NCBI GenBank assembly: GCA_047947185.1 | Contig: CP170502.1 | Coordinates: 4,712,001-4,776,000 of the forward strand | DNA length: 64,000 bases | Source of the DNA: JANQJA01 sp047947185 | GTDB lineage: Bacteria; Pseudomonadota; Gammaproteobacteria; Pseudomonadales; Azotimanducaceae | Direction: 5' to 3' | In this document: piece by piece, positions 45,562 to 55,297 of the stretch | Numbering within the stretch: position 1 is the first letter of the stretch | Layout: each line of letters starts with the position of its first letter | Translations under genes and position numbers: made by a program | Notes under the pieces: model-generated | Told to the model about the DNA's origin: nothing | The model's input: the letters and a program-made list of their open reading frames with translations, nothing else | The model's database searches: none

Positions 45562-46230
45562 ATGGACATCGCATTATTCACATCAGGTGGTCTTGATTAT
45601 CTTGTCAGGTGGCTGCATTACCTGGCTGGCGTAACATGGATTGGATTGCTGTATTACTTCAACTTTGTTCAGGCAGAGTACTTCAAGGAAGCTGAGCCCG
45701 CCCATCGGTCAGGGGCGATCATGAAACTCGTTCCCCGGGCACTCTGGTGGTTTCGTTGGGGGGCCATGTTTACCTTCCTGACGGGTGTTGGCCTGCTGGC
45801 CTATCGTCACCAGTTCCTGACCTACGATATTGCGGTAGGCGCAACCCTGGGCACCCTGATGTTCTTGAACGTCTGGCTGATCATCTGGCCAAACCAGAAG
45901 ATTGTCATTGCCTCGGCAAACCAGGTTGCCGCTGGTGGCGAGGCATTGCCGGAGGCCGCGGCCGCCGCGCCAAAAGCCGCGTTGGCATCACGTACCAACA
46001 CGCTGTTTTCCCTGCCGATGCTCTTTTTTATGGGGTCGTCAGCCCACATGCCAAATGGTGGGGTGATGAATGCCAGCATGGTTTCACTGGGCATTATCTT
46101 CGGGATTATTGCGCTTCTTGAAGCCAATGCGATTTTTGGCAAGCAGGGGCCAATGACCAGTATTGTTGGTGTGGTTCACCTGGGGCTGGCGCTGACAATT
46201 GTGCTTTATGGGGTTATGGCGCTGCTGTAG
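45562..46230 (+). CDS. Membrane protein related to the N-terminal domain of urate hydroxylase PuuD
   Basis: 222 residues with about six membrane helices. The block LHYLAGVTWIGLLYYFNFVQ, WWFRWGAMFTFLTGVG and WLIIWPNQKIVIASA match the Urate_ox_N membrane domain of PuuD-type proteins. The cytochrome c domain found at the C-terminus of PuuD is missing, so electron transfer would need a partner. Other purine-catabolism genes are not nearby; urate as the substrate is therefore doubtful. Confidence 0.72.
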   Translation: MDIALFTSGGLDYLVRWLHYLAGVTWIGLLYYFNFVQAEYFKEAEPAHRSGAIMKLVPRALWWFRWGAMFTFLTGVGLLAYRHQFLTYDIAVGATLGTLMFLNVWLIIWPNQKIVIASANQVAAGGEALPEAAAAAPKAALASRTNTLFSLPMLFFMGSSAHMPNGGVMNASMVSLGIIFGIIALLEANAIFGKQGPMTSIVGVVHLGLALTIVLYGVMALL

Positions 46231-46293
46231 ACTCGCCGGGCTTGCAAGGGGGTCGATCCGGCCCCCCTTTTGTTGTTTTGAGTTGATGAGTAA

Positions 46294-47052
46294 ATGACCG
46301 ACAAGACCGATCACAACCTGATTCCCGCGATCAAGCCAGCGCAGGATGAAGTGGCCTCCTATCGTCGTAGTGGCCGATCTGAGGCGCCTCGTCAGAGTAA
46401 CTTTAACGGTGTGCTGGTGTTTGCCCTGGTGCTCATGGCAATCATGATGGGTATTGGCGGGTTTGCACTGTGGGAAGTACAGCAGCGTCTGGAACTCTCC
46501 AACCAGTTGCTGGATAAATCGCAGCAGAATATGCGTGACCTTGAAGACAGGCTCTCCGCCACCGGGGATACCGCGTCACAACGATTCCAGTCAATGGAAG
46601 CGCAGATACAGACCAACGTATCCGAGATAGACAAACTTTGGGGCGTCTCCTATCGCACCAACCGGCCCAACATCCAGAAGAATACCGAGGCGATTACGGC
46701 TGTCAGGACGCAAATTGACCGGGATCTCAAACAACTCTCGACGCGGATGACCACAGTCACAAATGACTTCAACAAGTTTTCCCAGGAAATGGCTGAACTG
46801 CGGCAAGGGCTGCTCACCGATAACCAGGAAATGACCACCCAGGTGTCGCTGGTGCGCGGGCAGATCCAGGACCAGGCTGTGGTGGTTGAAGGCACGCGCC
46901 GCAACCTGGCGGTAATAGAACAGAAAATGAAAGGCGTTGAAGAAGCCATCGACGTGATTGACCGCTATCGTCAGCAGATCAACCAGCGCCTCATCGACCT
47001 GCAGGAACAAGTGCAGGCAGTGACCTCTCCCAGCGCGACCTCCGTCCCCTGA
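46294..47052 (+). CDS. Membrane-anchored coiled-coil protein, unknown function
   Basis: 252 residues. An N-terminal cytoplasmic part of about 37 residues, one membrane segment (GVLVFALVLMAIMMGIGGFAL), then a long predicted coiled coil (QQRLELSNQLLDKSQQNMRDLEDRL onward, key heptads with Leu/Ile, to about residue 240). No catalytic motif. Followed by a repeat array. Confidence 0.75.
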   Translation: MTDKTDHNLIPAIKPAQDEVASYRRSGRSEAPRQSNFNGVLVFALVLMAIMMGIGGFALWEVQQRLELSNQLLDKSQQNMRDLEDRLSATGDTASQRFQSMEAQIQTNVSEIDKLWGVSYRTNRPNIQKNTEAITAVRTQIDRDLKQLSTRMTTVTNDFNKFSQEMAELRQGLLTDNQEMTTQVSLVRGQIQDQAVVVEGTRRNLAVIEQKMKGVEEAIDVIDRYRQQINQRLIDLQEQVQAVTSPSATSVP

Positions 47053-47542
47053 TTCCAACTGCAACGCCGTCGTATCGACTGTAGCCGCGTTAGGTCCCTC
47101 CACTTCGGCCTGCGGCCTCCGGTCGGGACGACACCTTCGGTGTCGTTTCGACTGCAGCCGCGTGAGCGGCGGAATGGAGAAACCTCAGACGCTGCAAAAC
47201 GAGATCCCTCCACTTCGGCCTGCGGCCTCCGGTCGGGATGACAAAGGAAGAGCAGCCTGCGGCCTCCGGTCGGGATGACGGCTACGCCGTCGGCTAGGGC
47301 CCTACAGGAGGACGGTGGTATGAGGTCCCTCCACTTCGGTCGGGACGACACCTTCGGTGTCGTTTCGACTGCAGCCGCGCGAGCGGCGGAATGGAGAAAC
47401 CTCAGACGCTGCAAAACGAGATCCCTCCACTCCGGCCTGCGGCCTCCGGTCGGGATGACAAGGAAAAGCAGCCTCCGGCCTCCGGTCGGGATGACAAGTG
47501 AGAAGGCCTCCGGTCGGGACGACGGCTACGCCGTCGTCGATG
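47053..47542. repeat. REP-like palindromic array 3
   Basis: No gene. Two full copies of the unit, with head GTCGTTTCGACTGCAG at 47142 and 47359 (217 bases apart), and an earlier partial copy at about 47069 (GTCGTATCGAC). Y-type tails are GGAATGGAGAAACCTC; R-type copies read on the minus strand are GTCATCCCGACCGG...GGAGGGATC or GTCGTCCCGACCG...GGAGGGACC, so the head and tail change together. Spacer CAGACGCTGCAAAACGAG is specific to this array. It lies between convergent genes. Confidence 0.92.
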
Positions 47543-48325
47543 TCAGTTGAACGACCAGTCCCGCAGCACGCTGACTTCGAAGGTGTAGTGCAGATAGCTC
47601 ATGATGACGCCTTCTTCGCTGATCTCAACCAGTTTGATGCCGTCTGCAATCATGTCGCCCTCGCGCAGGCTACGACCGTTAATGTTGACCATGCGGAAGG
47701 TGGGTTCATCAGAATAAATGTGGCTGGAGAAGGTCAGATCAGGGATCTGGCGCTGGATACTCGGAGGAAGCTCGGCAATACGCGTTACGTCCCGTTCTGC
47801 AGCGGGGGGTGGCGCCGGCTTTTGTCGGTTGAAGAAATCCTGTGGGGTGATGAGTTCACCTGGCGGGTTGACCCTGGTGGTTGCCGGCGAGTCTGGTTCC
47901 CCGGTGGCACTGGCATTGGCTGGCGGCGAATCAAATTTCTGTGTAGCAGCCTCTGGCGCGATGCGGGCCTGCTCTGGACCGGTAGTGTTCCCGGGTGGTT
48001 GATCGGTACTGTTGGTCCTGGTGAGGCCAGTTGTAGTTGAAGCGTCTGCAACAGGCTTTGCATCGGAATTCCCTCTCGCAAGCGAGTCCTGGGTGATCAA
48101 TCCCGATTCCTTCAGCCCCGTTGCTGGTGAATCACCGGTTGAAATGCCAAGCCAATAGGCGCCGCCACCGACAACGGACAATGCCAGAAAAACGAAGACC
48201 ATGCGCATCCAGAAACTGGTGGGTCGCTGCGGCGCCGGTTCGCGATGGACCACCCCCAGATCCGGTGCCCTGTGACGGCGCTTTTCCTTTTCGGACTTGT
48301 TGAGGGCATCAAGGATGTATGACAT
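47543..48325 (-). CDS. gspB: Type II secretion-associated protein GspB
   Basis: 260 residues. MSYILDALNKSEKEKRR is the hallmark N-terminus of GspB/T2SSB proteins, followed by a membrane segment (MRMVFVFLALSVVGGGAYWL), a Pro/Ala/Thr-rich linker, and a C-terminal domain (MVNINGRSLREGDMIADGIKL, GVIMSYLHYTFEV). With GspA it helps insert the secretin GspD through the peptidoglycan. Its ATG overlaps the gspA stop (TGATG). Confidence 0.9.
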   Translation of the reverse strand: MSYILDALNKSEKEKRRHRAPDLGVVHREPAPQRPTSFWMRMVFVFLALSVVGGGAYWLGISTGDSPATGLKESGLITQDSLARGNSDAKPVADASTTTGLTRTNSTDQPPGNTTGPEQARIAPEAATQKFDSPPANASATGEPDSPATTRVNPPGELITPQDFFNRQKPAPPPAAERDVTRIAELPPSIQRQIPDLTFSSHIYSDEPTFRMVNINGRSLREGDMIADGIKLVEISEEGVIMSYLHYTFEVSVLRDWSFN

Positions 48326-50052
48326 CAGCTTTCATCCCCTGTCGGATCGATCAGTCGCGGGACCGGTTTGCCTGCGGCTGTATTCAGGTGAATCCAGGTC
48401 TGTTCGCCTGCAATGCCATCGGGTCTGAGTTCACGGGAGAGCTGAAATCGCTTCAGGCGCTCGGCGAGTGCGGTATCAAACAGATTAGTAGCTGAAAGGG
48501 CAGGCTCGGCCTGGTCAACAAGCTGTAGCTGGGTTCTGAGGAGACCAACGAGCGGGCTCTCATCACCTGCTTGCAGCAGGCGAAAGCCTGCGGGGGGGCG
48601 CCAGAGTATGGTGAAACGGCCATCCCAGGCCTCCAGCACGTCAGGGAACCCAAGGCGGAAGGTACCGTTTTCAGAGACCACTGTCAGCGCACTGTTCTCT
48701 GTGCCGGTTACAACCAGAAAATGTGAAAGGTTTGCGATCTTCAGCTCTACCAGGGCTGGCCGGTTCAGGTGCGCGAGGTCACGCAGGCTGCCGAGCAAAG
48801 TCATGCAGCGCAGGTTGTAACCCTCACCATCGTCGCACTGACCGTTGGCTGATGGAACATCCCAGGCGCCAAACAGCAGGCGCATCGCCGCGGCACGACT
48901 GGCACTCCCTTCAACCTCGATCAGCCGGTTGAGCGGACGAGGCGCCAGGGGCGCAGACATGACTTCTGGCAAGTCCGCAGCACTCCCGTCGGGCACTGCC
49001 GCCAGCGTGGAGTTCCCGGGTTCCGGGCCTGAAAATCCAGCGCCAGGACTGTCAGCCGCTGCTGTTTCCCCTGTCATGCTGCCTGCCGCGGCAAGGGACT
49101 CCTGTTTGATCTCTGGACTGGTTGGCGTTGCCATAACCGGCGCTTGCGCAGGTTTACCCACCAGTGCCATATAGGTGGCCAGCGCTGCCAGCACTACCAG
49201 GCACGCAATCATAATGGCCGCCCGTCGGTTGGTTGGTGGCTTTTCGCGCGAGCCAAAAATTTCCCTGGCAGCATTATCTATGGTTTGCCGATCCACCTGC
49301 AGGCGGTTTTGCGCGTAGGTGCCAAGTAGCGCACGATCACAGATCAGGTTAATCAGGCGCGGAATGCCGCCGCTCAGGTCACCAACCCGTCTGACCGCAT
49401 CGGGTGGAAAAAGCTTGCCGCGGCCCCCGGCAATCTCGAGGCGGTGTTCGATGTAGCTCTCAACCTCTTCGCGATTGAGTGCTTCAAGGTGAAACCTTGC
49501 CGTCACTCGCTGCGATAGCTGACGCAGTTCATTCCTGGCGAGGATATGGAGCAGTTCGGGCTGACCGAGGAGAATAATTTGTAGCAACTTGCGCTGGTTG
49601 GTCTCAAGGTTGGTGAGCAGGCGTAGTTGCTCCAGTACATCGATAGAAAGATTCTGGGCCTCGTCGATGATAAGGACACAGCGTCTTCCATCCTGGTGGG
49701 CTGCAAGCAGGTGGGCGTTCAGCCGGTCAACAAGACCCTTGATGGAAGCGCCTGCCGGATACTCGATACCCAGATCATCGCAGGCGCTTGCCAGTAATTC
49801 CTCGGCGGTGAGTTTAGGGTTCAGGACAAAGGCAATTTCCACGTCCCCGGGCAACTGTTCCAGCAAACACCGGCAAACCGTGGTCTTGCCAGTGCCTACT
49901 TCACCAGTAAGCAGAATAAATCCGCCGTCGCTCTTGATACCATAGAGCAGGTGAGCCAGCGCTTCACGATGGCGCTCGCTCATATACAGAAACTGGGGAT
50001 TCGGCGCGATGGAGAATGGCGAATCCCGGAAACCAAAATACTCGTTATACAT
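48325..50052 (-). CDS. gspA: GspA/ExeA-type ATPase with peptidoglycan-binding domain
   Basis: About 575 residues from the ATG at 50052 (MYNEYFGFRDSPFSIAPNPQ, the family start). AAA ATPase with Walker A TGEVGTGKTTVC and Walker B CVLIIDEAQN; a membrane segment at about 275-295 (AAIMIACLVVLAALATYMAL); a Pro/Ala/Ser-rich linker; a C39-like region (HFLVVTGTENSALTVV); and a peptidoglycan-binding repeat at the end (RLKRFQLSRELRPDGIAGEQTWIHL). ExeA multimerises on peptidoglycan to place the secretin. Coupled to gspB. The rest of the type II system is not in the window. Confidence 0.92.
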   Translation of the reverse strand: MYNEYFGFRDSPFSIAPNPQFLYMSERHREALAHLLYGIKSDGGFILLTGEVGTGKTTVCRCLLEQLPGDVEIAFVLNPKLTAEELLASACDDLGIEYPAGASIKGLVDRLNAHLLAAHQDGRRCVLIIDEAQNLSIDVLEQLRLLTNLETNQRKLLQIILLGQPELLHILARNELRQLSQRVTARFHLEALNREEVESYIEHRLEIAGGRGKLFPPDAVRRVGDLSGGIPRLINLICDRALLGTYAQNRLQVDRQTIDNAAREIFGSREKPPTNRRAAIMIACLVVLAALATYMALVGKPAQAPVMATPTSPEIKQESLAAAGSMTGETAAADSPGAGFSGPEPGNSTLAAVPDGSAADLPEVMSAPLAPRPLNRLIEVEGSASRAAAMRLLFGAWDVPSANGQCDDGEGYNLRCMTLLGSLRDLAHLNRPALVELKIANLSHFLVVTGTENSALTVVSENGTFRLGFPDVLEAWDGRFTILWRPPAGFRLLQAGDESPLVGLLRTQLQLVDQAEPALSATNLFDTALAERLKRFQLSRELRPDGIAGEQTWIHLNTAAGKPVPRLIDPTGDES

Positions 50053-50097
50053 GGTGGCGAGAATAGCATGCAGTACTGCTGGTGGGATAACCGGGGA

Positions 50098-51216
50098 ATG
50101 GGTCTCAGGCCAGGGCGGTTGTTGGCCTTGCTCCTGCGTGTCCTTTTGTTGCCGGGATTGCTGGTGACGACAGGCTGCTCGACCCTGGGATTCTACAGCC
50201 AGGCAATTGCCGGGCAGATGGCATTGCTGGCAAAGCGCAGGGACATTGAGGCTGTCATTGCTGACCCCGCTACGGATGATGTGCTCCGGCAAAAGCTGAC
50301 GCTTGTCGAGGAAGTGCGGGCGTTTGCCGGCGGGGAACTCGGATTGCCGGTTGACGAAACGTTTGGCAGTTACGTGGATACCGAGCGGGACTTTGTCGTC
50401 TGGAATGTCTTTGCGGCGAAAGAGTTTTCCACGTGGCTGGAAACTTTCTGTTATCCGATTGCCGGCTGCGTGAGCTATCGCGGCTATTTCAGCGAAGACA
50501 GGGCCCAGGCTTTCGCCGAATCCCTGGCCGCTGAGGGCCTGGAGGTTTTTGTTGGTGGTGTGGCCGCCTATTCAACGCTCGGTTGGTTTGCCGACCCGGT
50601 GCTCAACACTTTTGTCAGGCGCGATGACACGCGCCTGGCTGCGTTACTCTTCCACGAACTTGCCCACAAGGCGCTTTACCTGCCTGGTGATACCCGCTTC
50701 AACGAGAGTTTCGCCACGGCACTGGAACGTCAGGCGCTGAAGCGCTGGCTTGCCAGCAAAGCGGATGGCACCAGTGCAGTGGCCTTTCAAAATTACCTTG
50801 CGCGGCAGAAACGCGAAGAAAGCGTCATCCAACTGATTGACGGGACCAGGCAAGCCCTGGAAACGCTCTACGCCAGTGAAATCCCAGACGACGTCAAACG
50901 GACCCGGAAGGCCAGGCTGATTGACGGAATGCGTGCGAGCTATGAACAACTGCGCCTTGGCTGGGCAGTTGGCAACGAGTTTCAAAACTGGATGCAGGGT
51001 GACATCAACAATGCCCGCATGGGCACGGTGGCTGATTACCATGGCTGGGTTCCTGCCTTTGATGCACTGTTTCGCTCGGTGGACGGTGATCTGGTGCGGT
51101 TTGTGGCAGAGGCAGCGCGTATCTCCCGGCTTGATGCAGAGGCCCGTGCGGCCAGGCTGCAGTTGCTAGCCGAGCATGGTGAGGCAGACACCGGTAATGA
51201 CTACAACGCCGAGTAG
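50098..51216 (+). CDS. Predicted lipoprotein aminopeptidase (pfam10023 type)
   Basis: About 372 residues. A signal sequence (RPGRLLALLLRVLLLPGLL) ends at a lipobox-like VTTGC. The zinc motif HELAH lies in ALLFHELAHKALYLPGDTRFNESFAT at about residue 185, with a downstream Glu as in this family; other blocks (ETFCYPIAGCVSYRGYFS) are also typical. ATG 50068 is an alternative start with a better ribosome binding site. The 3' end overlaps the convergent anion transporter gene by 51 bases. Activity on peptides is predicted, not shown. Confidence 0.82.
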   Translation: MGLRPGRLLALLLRVLLLPGLLVTTGCSTLGFYSQAIAGQMALLAKRRDIEAVIADPATDDVLRQKLTLVEEVRAFAGGELGLPVDETFGSYVDTERDFVVWNVFAAKEFSTWLETFCYPIAGCVSYRGYFSEDRAQAFAESLAAEGLEVFVGGVAAYSTLGWFADPVLNTFVRRDDTRLAALLFHELAHKALYLPGDTRFNESFATALERQALKRWLASKADGTSAVAFQNYLARQKREESVIQLIDGTRQALETLYASEIPDDVKRTRKARLIDGMRASYEQLRLGWAVGNEFQNWMQGDINNARMGTVADYHGWVPAFDALFRSVDGDLVRFVAEAARISRLDAEARAARLQLLAEHGEADTGNDYNAE

Positions 51217-52548
51217 ATTGAGGACAAAACCTTCGCGTGCCATGGTGCGGATCGGGAATCGACCTGTACTGAACATAATGGTATTGGGTGCTGTGGCCAC
51301 CGGCAGCATAAAGGCGCAGGACGCGCTCATTGCTGCTGGCACCATCAGCAGTGCCGGTTCAATGTCTGCCGCGATGGCAGCGGCCGCCAGAATCGGCATC
51401 ATCAGCGTGGTTGTTGCTGTGTTGCTGGTCATCTCGGTGAGGAAGGTGATGGTCAGGCAGATGATTGCCAGCATCAGGACGATCGGCCAGCCGCCAATCG
51501 CCGAGAGTGCCTCGCCCAGTGCACCCGACAGCCCCGACTGAACAAATGCCTGGGCAATGGCGATACCGCCGCCAAACAGGATAAGCATGCCCCAGGGAAT
51601 ACGCGCAGCGGTATCCCAATCGAGCAGTTTGCCGCCATCTTTGCCGTTGGGCACCAGGAACATCACGACCACGGCGAGCAGGGCAACACTGGCATCGTTG
51701 GCACCTGTTAATCCGAACCAGGTACTCCAACCACCAAAAGGTTCGCCCCGAGTCACCCAGGCCAGGGCTGTCAAAGAGAACACAATAAAGACGCGCAGCT
51801 CATAAGACTGCCATGCGCCTACCTTTGGCATGTCGATACCACCGCTAAAATTCATGCGCCGGGTAAGCCAGATCCCGATCAGGGGCACAAAAATAATCAC
51901 AACCGGAATTCCCCAGGTCATCCAGGTCAAAAATTCAATTTCGGTACCGGTTGTCTGGCGATAGATCTCCCGAAACACCAGATTGGGTGGTGTGCCTATG
52001 GGCGTGCCGATACCACCCACGCTGGAAGCATAAGCAATACCGAGCAGCAAGGGCGTTGCCAGCTTTGGATCATCCGACCGTTCGATGACTGCCAGCGCAA
52101 CAGGCAACAGCATGAGTGTGGTGGCCGTATTGGATATCCACATGCTCAATAGTGCCGAGGCGGCCATAAAACCGAACACCAGTCGACGGCTGCTGCTGCC
52201 ACCAAACAGGTTCACCATGGTGAGCGCCACGCGCCGGTGCGCACCACTTTTCTCCATGGCGGTGGACAGGATAAAACCACCCATCAGCAGCAGAACCAGC
52301 GGGCTGCCATAGGCCTGGCCCACCTGTGCCGGCGTGAGCACACCAAACATGGGAAAAAGCGCAATGGGTAACAGTGATGTGGCGGGTATTGGAATAGGCT
52401 CGGTTATCCACCAGACCGCGCAGAGAACGCTGATGGCGCCGGCCCAGCAGGCACCTTCGTCCCACCCGGCCGAGGCAAGGCCAACATAGGTCAGGGATGC
52501 CAGGAAAAGCCCCAGGGCAAGAAACAGGATGGTAGATGTATTTGTCAT
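51166..52548 (-). CDS. DASS/SLC13 family anion symporter
   Basis: 460 residues with about 11-12 membrane helices. Family marks: WWITEPIPIPATSLLPIALFP (substrate motif), the two Na+/substrate helical hairpin motifs MWISNTATTLMLLPVAL and TEMTSNTATTTLMMP. The SNT motifs bind sodium and carboxylate in known transporters. Likely substrates are dicarboxylates or sulfate; the sequence does not decide. Its 3' end overlaps the aminopeptidase gene on the other strand. Confidence 0.92.
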   Translation of the reverse strand: MTNTSTILFLALGLFLASLTYVGLASAGWDEGACWAGAISVLCAVWWITEPIPIPATSLLPIALFPMFGVLTPAQVGQAYGSPLVLLLMGGFILSTAMEKSGAHRRVALTMVNLFGGSSSRRLVFGFMAASALLSMWISNTATTLMLLPVALAVIERSDDPKLATPLLLGIAYASSVGGIGTPIGTPPNLVFREIYRQTTGTEIEFLTWMTWGIPVVIIFVPLIGIWLTRRMNFSGGIDMPKVGAWQSYELRVFIVFSLTALAWVTRGEPFGGWSTWFGLTGANDASVALLAVVVMFLVPNGKDGGKLLDWDTAARIPWGMLILFGGGIAIAQAFVQSGLSGALGEALSAIGGWPIVLMLAIICLTITFLTEMTSNTATTTLMMPILAAAAIAADIEPALLMVPAAMSASCAFMLPVATAPNTIMFSTGRFPIRTMAREGFVLNLLGVVVITGVCLTMLG

Positions 52549-52681
52549 AAGCCGGGCTGATTATACATAGGCAGGCTGTCAGGGACACTGTGGAAAAGCC
52601 CAGGGTGAAGTTTGCCCAAAATCTTTTGCCACGCCCGGCGCTACTGGCAAGGCAGCAATCCCTGTGTGATCATCCCAACTC

Positions 52682-54094
52682 ATGAAATCCAGCATTTATT
52701 GGTACGACTTTGAAACAACCGGCACGGACGCTGCCCGCGACCGCGCGATCCAGTTTGCGGGTGTCCGTACCGACCTTGATCTGAAGGTTGTGGGTGAGCC
52801 ACTGGAATTGCTCTGTTACCCCGGTGACGACGTGATTCCATCACCTGAGGCCATGCTGGTCACGGGGATCAGGATGTCAGCGCTGGAGCAGGCCGGGCTA
52901 AGGGAAACTGACTTCACCGGCGAGATACACAAGGTACTTTCGACACCAGGAACCTGTGGTGCGGGATACAACAGCATCCGATTTGATGATGAATTCACCC
53001 GACATCTGCTGTACCGGAATTTTTTTGATCCTTATGCGCGGGAGTGGCAGGGTGGCAACTCCCGCTGGGACATTATTGACGTGCTGCGGATGGCGCAGGC
53101 ACTTCGACCGGCAGGTATCAACTGGCCCACCAACGAAGCCGGGCATCCGGTCTTTCGCCTGGAAGCATTAACTGCTGCAAACAACATCCCACACGCCGAT
53201 GCGCACGACGCGGCCGCTGACGTGCGAGCAACGGTTGCGATGGCGCGCCTGCTGAAAGTGGCGCAGCCGAGATTGTTTGATTACCTGTTCGAACTGCGGA
53301 ACAAGAAAGCGGTGTTGGCGCAGTTGTATCCGCTGGGTAAAAAGCCGGTTGTGCACGTCTCGTCCATGTATTCTGGTGCCAGGCAGTATCTTGCAGTGGT
53401 CTTGCCTGTCTGCGCGCACCCGACTAATTCCAATGGGGTGATCTGCTATGACCTGTCGGTTGATCCGGGTGACCTCCTGACAATTGGTCCGGAAGAGCTT
53501 GCCAGGCGGTTGTTTACCCGGCAGTCAGAGCTTGAAAGCGATGAAACGCGGATTGCCCTGAAGACAATTCATGTGAACCGAAGCCCGGCCGTTGCGCCGC
53601 TGGCAACCCTGCTCGCGTCGGACGCTGAGCGGTTGGGCATAGATCTTGATCTTTGCCATCGTCACATGCGGAGGCTCCAGCAGACCAGCGGGGTGACCGA
53701 AAAGATACAGGATGCCCACGCATCAGCGACATTCCCGCTTACCGATGACCCGGACCTGATGCTCTATCAGGGTAATTTCTTCTCGAACCATGACCGTACC
53801 CTGATGCAGGAGCTGCGGGATTTACCACCAGAGTCCTTGGCTAACCAGCGCTGGCGATTTGATGATGCACGACTTGACGAAATGGTATTCCGATTCCGGT
53901 CAAGAAATTACCCCGAAACATTGTCCGCGCCCGAACGGGCACGCTGGGAAACCTATCGCAATGAAATATCCCTGGGAGGCGATCGCGTGAGAGAGACCCT
54001 GCAACGTATCGACGCCCTGCTGCTTGAACATCCGGAAGCGGATTGCCTGACCGACCTGGCTGCCTACCTGCATCGACGGTGGCCCGCGGCCTAA
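52682..54094 (+). CDS. sbcB: Exodeoxyribonuclease I (SbcB)
   Basis: 3'-5' single-strand DNA exonuclease, 470 residues. The DnaQ-type active site is YWYDFETTGTDAARDRAIQFA (catalytic Asp and Glu), with GYNSIRFDDEFTRHLLYRN, and the HADAHDAAADVRATVAMARLL block containing the last catalytic Asp. The C-terminal ExoI domain has RSPAVAPL and FPLTDDPDLMLYQGNFF. Full length. A repeat array follows. Confidence 0.96.
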   Translation: MKSSIYWYDFETTGTDAARDRAIQFAGVRTDLDLKVVGEPLELLCYPGDDVIPSPEAMLVTGIRMSALEQAGLRETDFTGEIHKVLSTPGTCGAGYNSIRFDDEFTRHLLYRNFFDPYAREWQGGNSRWDIIDVLRMAQALRPAGINWPTNEAGHPVFRLEALTAANNIPHADAHDAAADVRATVAMARLLKVAQPRLFDYLFELRNKKAVLAQLYPLGKKPVVHVSSMYSGARQYLAVVLPVCAHPTNSNGVICYDLSVDPGDLLTIGPEELARRLFTRQSELESDETRIALKTIHVNRSPAVAPLATLLASDAERLGIDLDLCHRHMRRLQQTSGVTEKIQDAHASATFPLTDDPDLMLYQGNFFSNHDRTLMQELRDLPPESLANQRWRFDDARLDEMVFRFRSRNYPETLSAPERARWETYRNEISLGGDRVRETLQRIDALLLEHPEADCLTDLAAYLHRRWPAA

Positions 54095-55297
54095 TAGCCC
54101 CCTGTCGTTTCGACCGCAGGATCGTGTCGTTTCGACCGTAGCGGCGCTAGCCGCGGAGCGGAGAAACCTCTGGGTTTGGGGCCTCTCCACTCCGGCCTGC
54201 GGCCTGCGGTCGAGGTGACACCTGCGTTGTCGTTTCGACCGTAGCGGCGCAGCCGCGGAGCGGAGAAACCTCTGGGTATGAGGCCTCTCCACTCCGGCCT
54301 TACGGCCTCCGGTCGAGGTGACACCTGCGTTGTCGTTTCGACCGGAGCGGCGTTAGCCGCGGAGCGGAGAAACCTCTGGGTATGAGGCCTCTCCACTCCG
54401 GCCTTACGGCCTCCGGTCGAGGTGACACCTTCCACTCCGGCCTTACGGCCTCCGGTCGAGGTGACACCTGCGTTGTCGTTTCGACCGTAGCGGCGTTAGC
54501 CGCGGAGCGGAGAAACCTCTGGGTTTGAGGCCTCTCCACTCCGGCCTGCGGCCTCCGGTCGAGGTGACACCTGCGTTGTCGTTTCGACCGTAGCGGCGTT
54601 AGCCGCGGAGCGGAGAAACCTCTGGGTTTGAGGCCTCTCCACTCCGGCCTTACGGCCTCCGGTCGAGGTGACACCTTCCACTCCGGCCTTACGGCCTCCG
54701 GTCGAGGTGACACCTGCGTTGTCGTTTCGACCGTAGCGGCGTTAGCCGCGGAGCGGAGAAACCTCTGGGTTTGAGGCCTCTCCACTCCGGCCTGCGGCCT
54801 CCGGTCGAGGTGACACCTGCGTTGTCGTTTCGACCGTAGCGGCGCAGCCGCGGAGCGGAGAAACCTCTGGGTTTGAGGCCTCTCCACTCCGGCCTTCGGC
54901 CTGCGGCCTCCGGTCGAGGTGACACCTGCGTTGTCGTTTCGACCGGAGCGGCGTTAGCCGCGGAGCGGAGAAACCTCTGGGTTTGAGGCCTCTCCACTCC
55001 GGCCTTACGGCCTCCGGTCGAGGTGACACCTGCGTTGTCGTTTCGACCGTAGCGGCGTTAGCCGCGGAGCGGAGAAACCTCTGGGTTTGAGGCCTCTCCA
55101 CTCCGGCCTGCGGCCTCCGGTCGAGGTGACACCTTCCACTCCGGCCTTCGGCCTCCGGTCGAGGTGACACTTTCCACTGTTGGTATGCCTGGCAGTTTGC
55201 CTTGGTCGCAAGGGCGCCGCTATACTCCGGGGCTGGCTGTTTTCTCGAGAATAGTTTCGCCACACGTTAATCCGACTAGATACGGGAGGCCGTCAGG
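54095..55297. repeat. REP-like palindromic array 4 and 5' region of the next gene
   Basis: No gene. About 1,090 bases of repeats end near 55180; the last 110 bases precede the TTG start of the ABC gene. Y-type tails (GAGAAACC) start at 54161, 54263, 54367, 54510, 54613, 54756, 54859, 54968 and 55072: nine copies with spacings of about 103 or 143, the longer ones holding an additional element of about 40 bases. R-type copies on the minus strand have head GTCACCTCGACC and tail GGAGAGGCC. The spacer CTGGGTTTGAGG is array specific. The only array in a tandem rather than convergent gap. Confidence 0.93.

Noticed and set aside
54095..55263. Long minus-strand frames in array 4 (for example 195 and 173 residues)
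   Set aside because: Same reason: tandem copies lacking stops in several frames, not genes.
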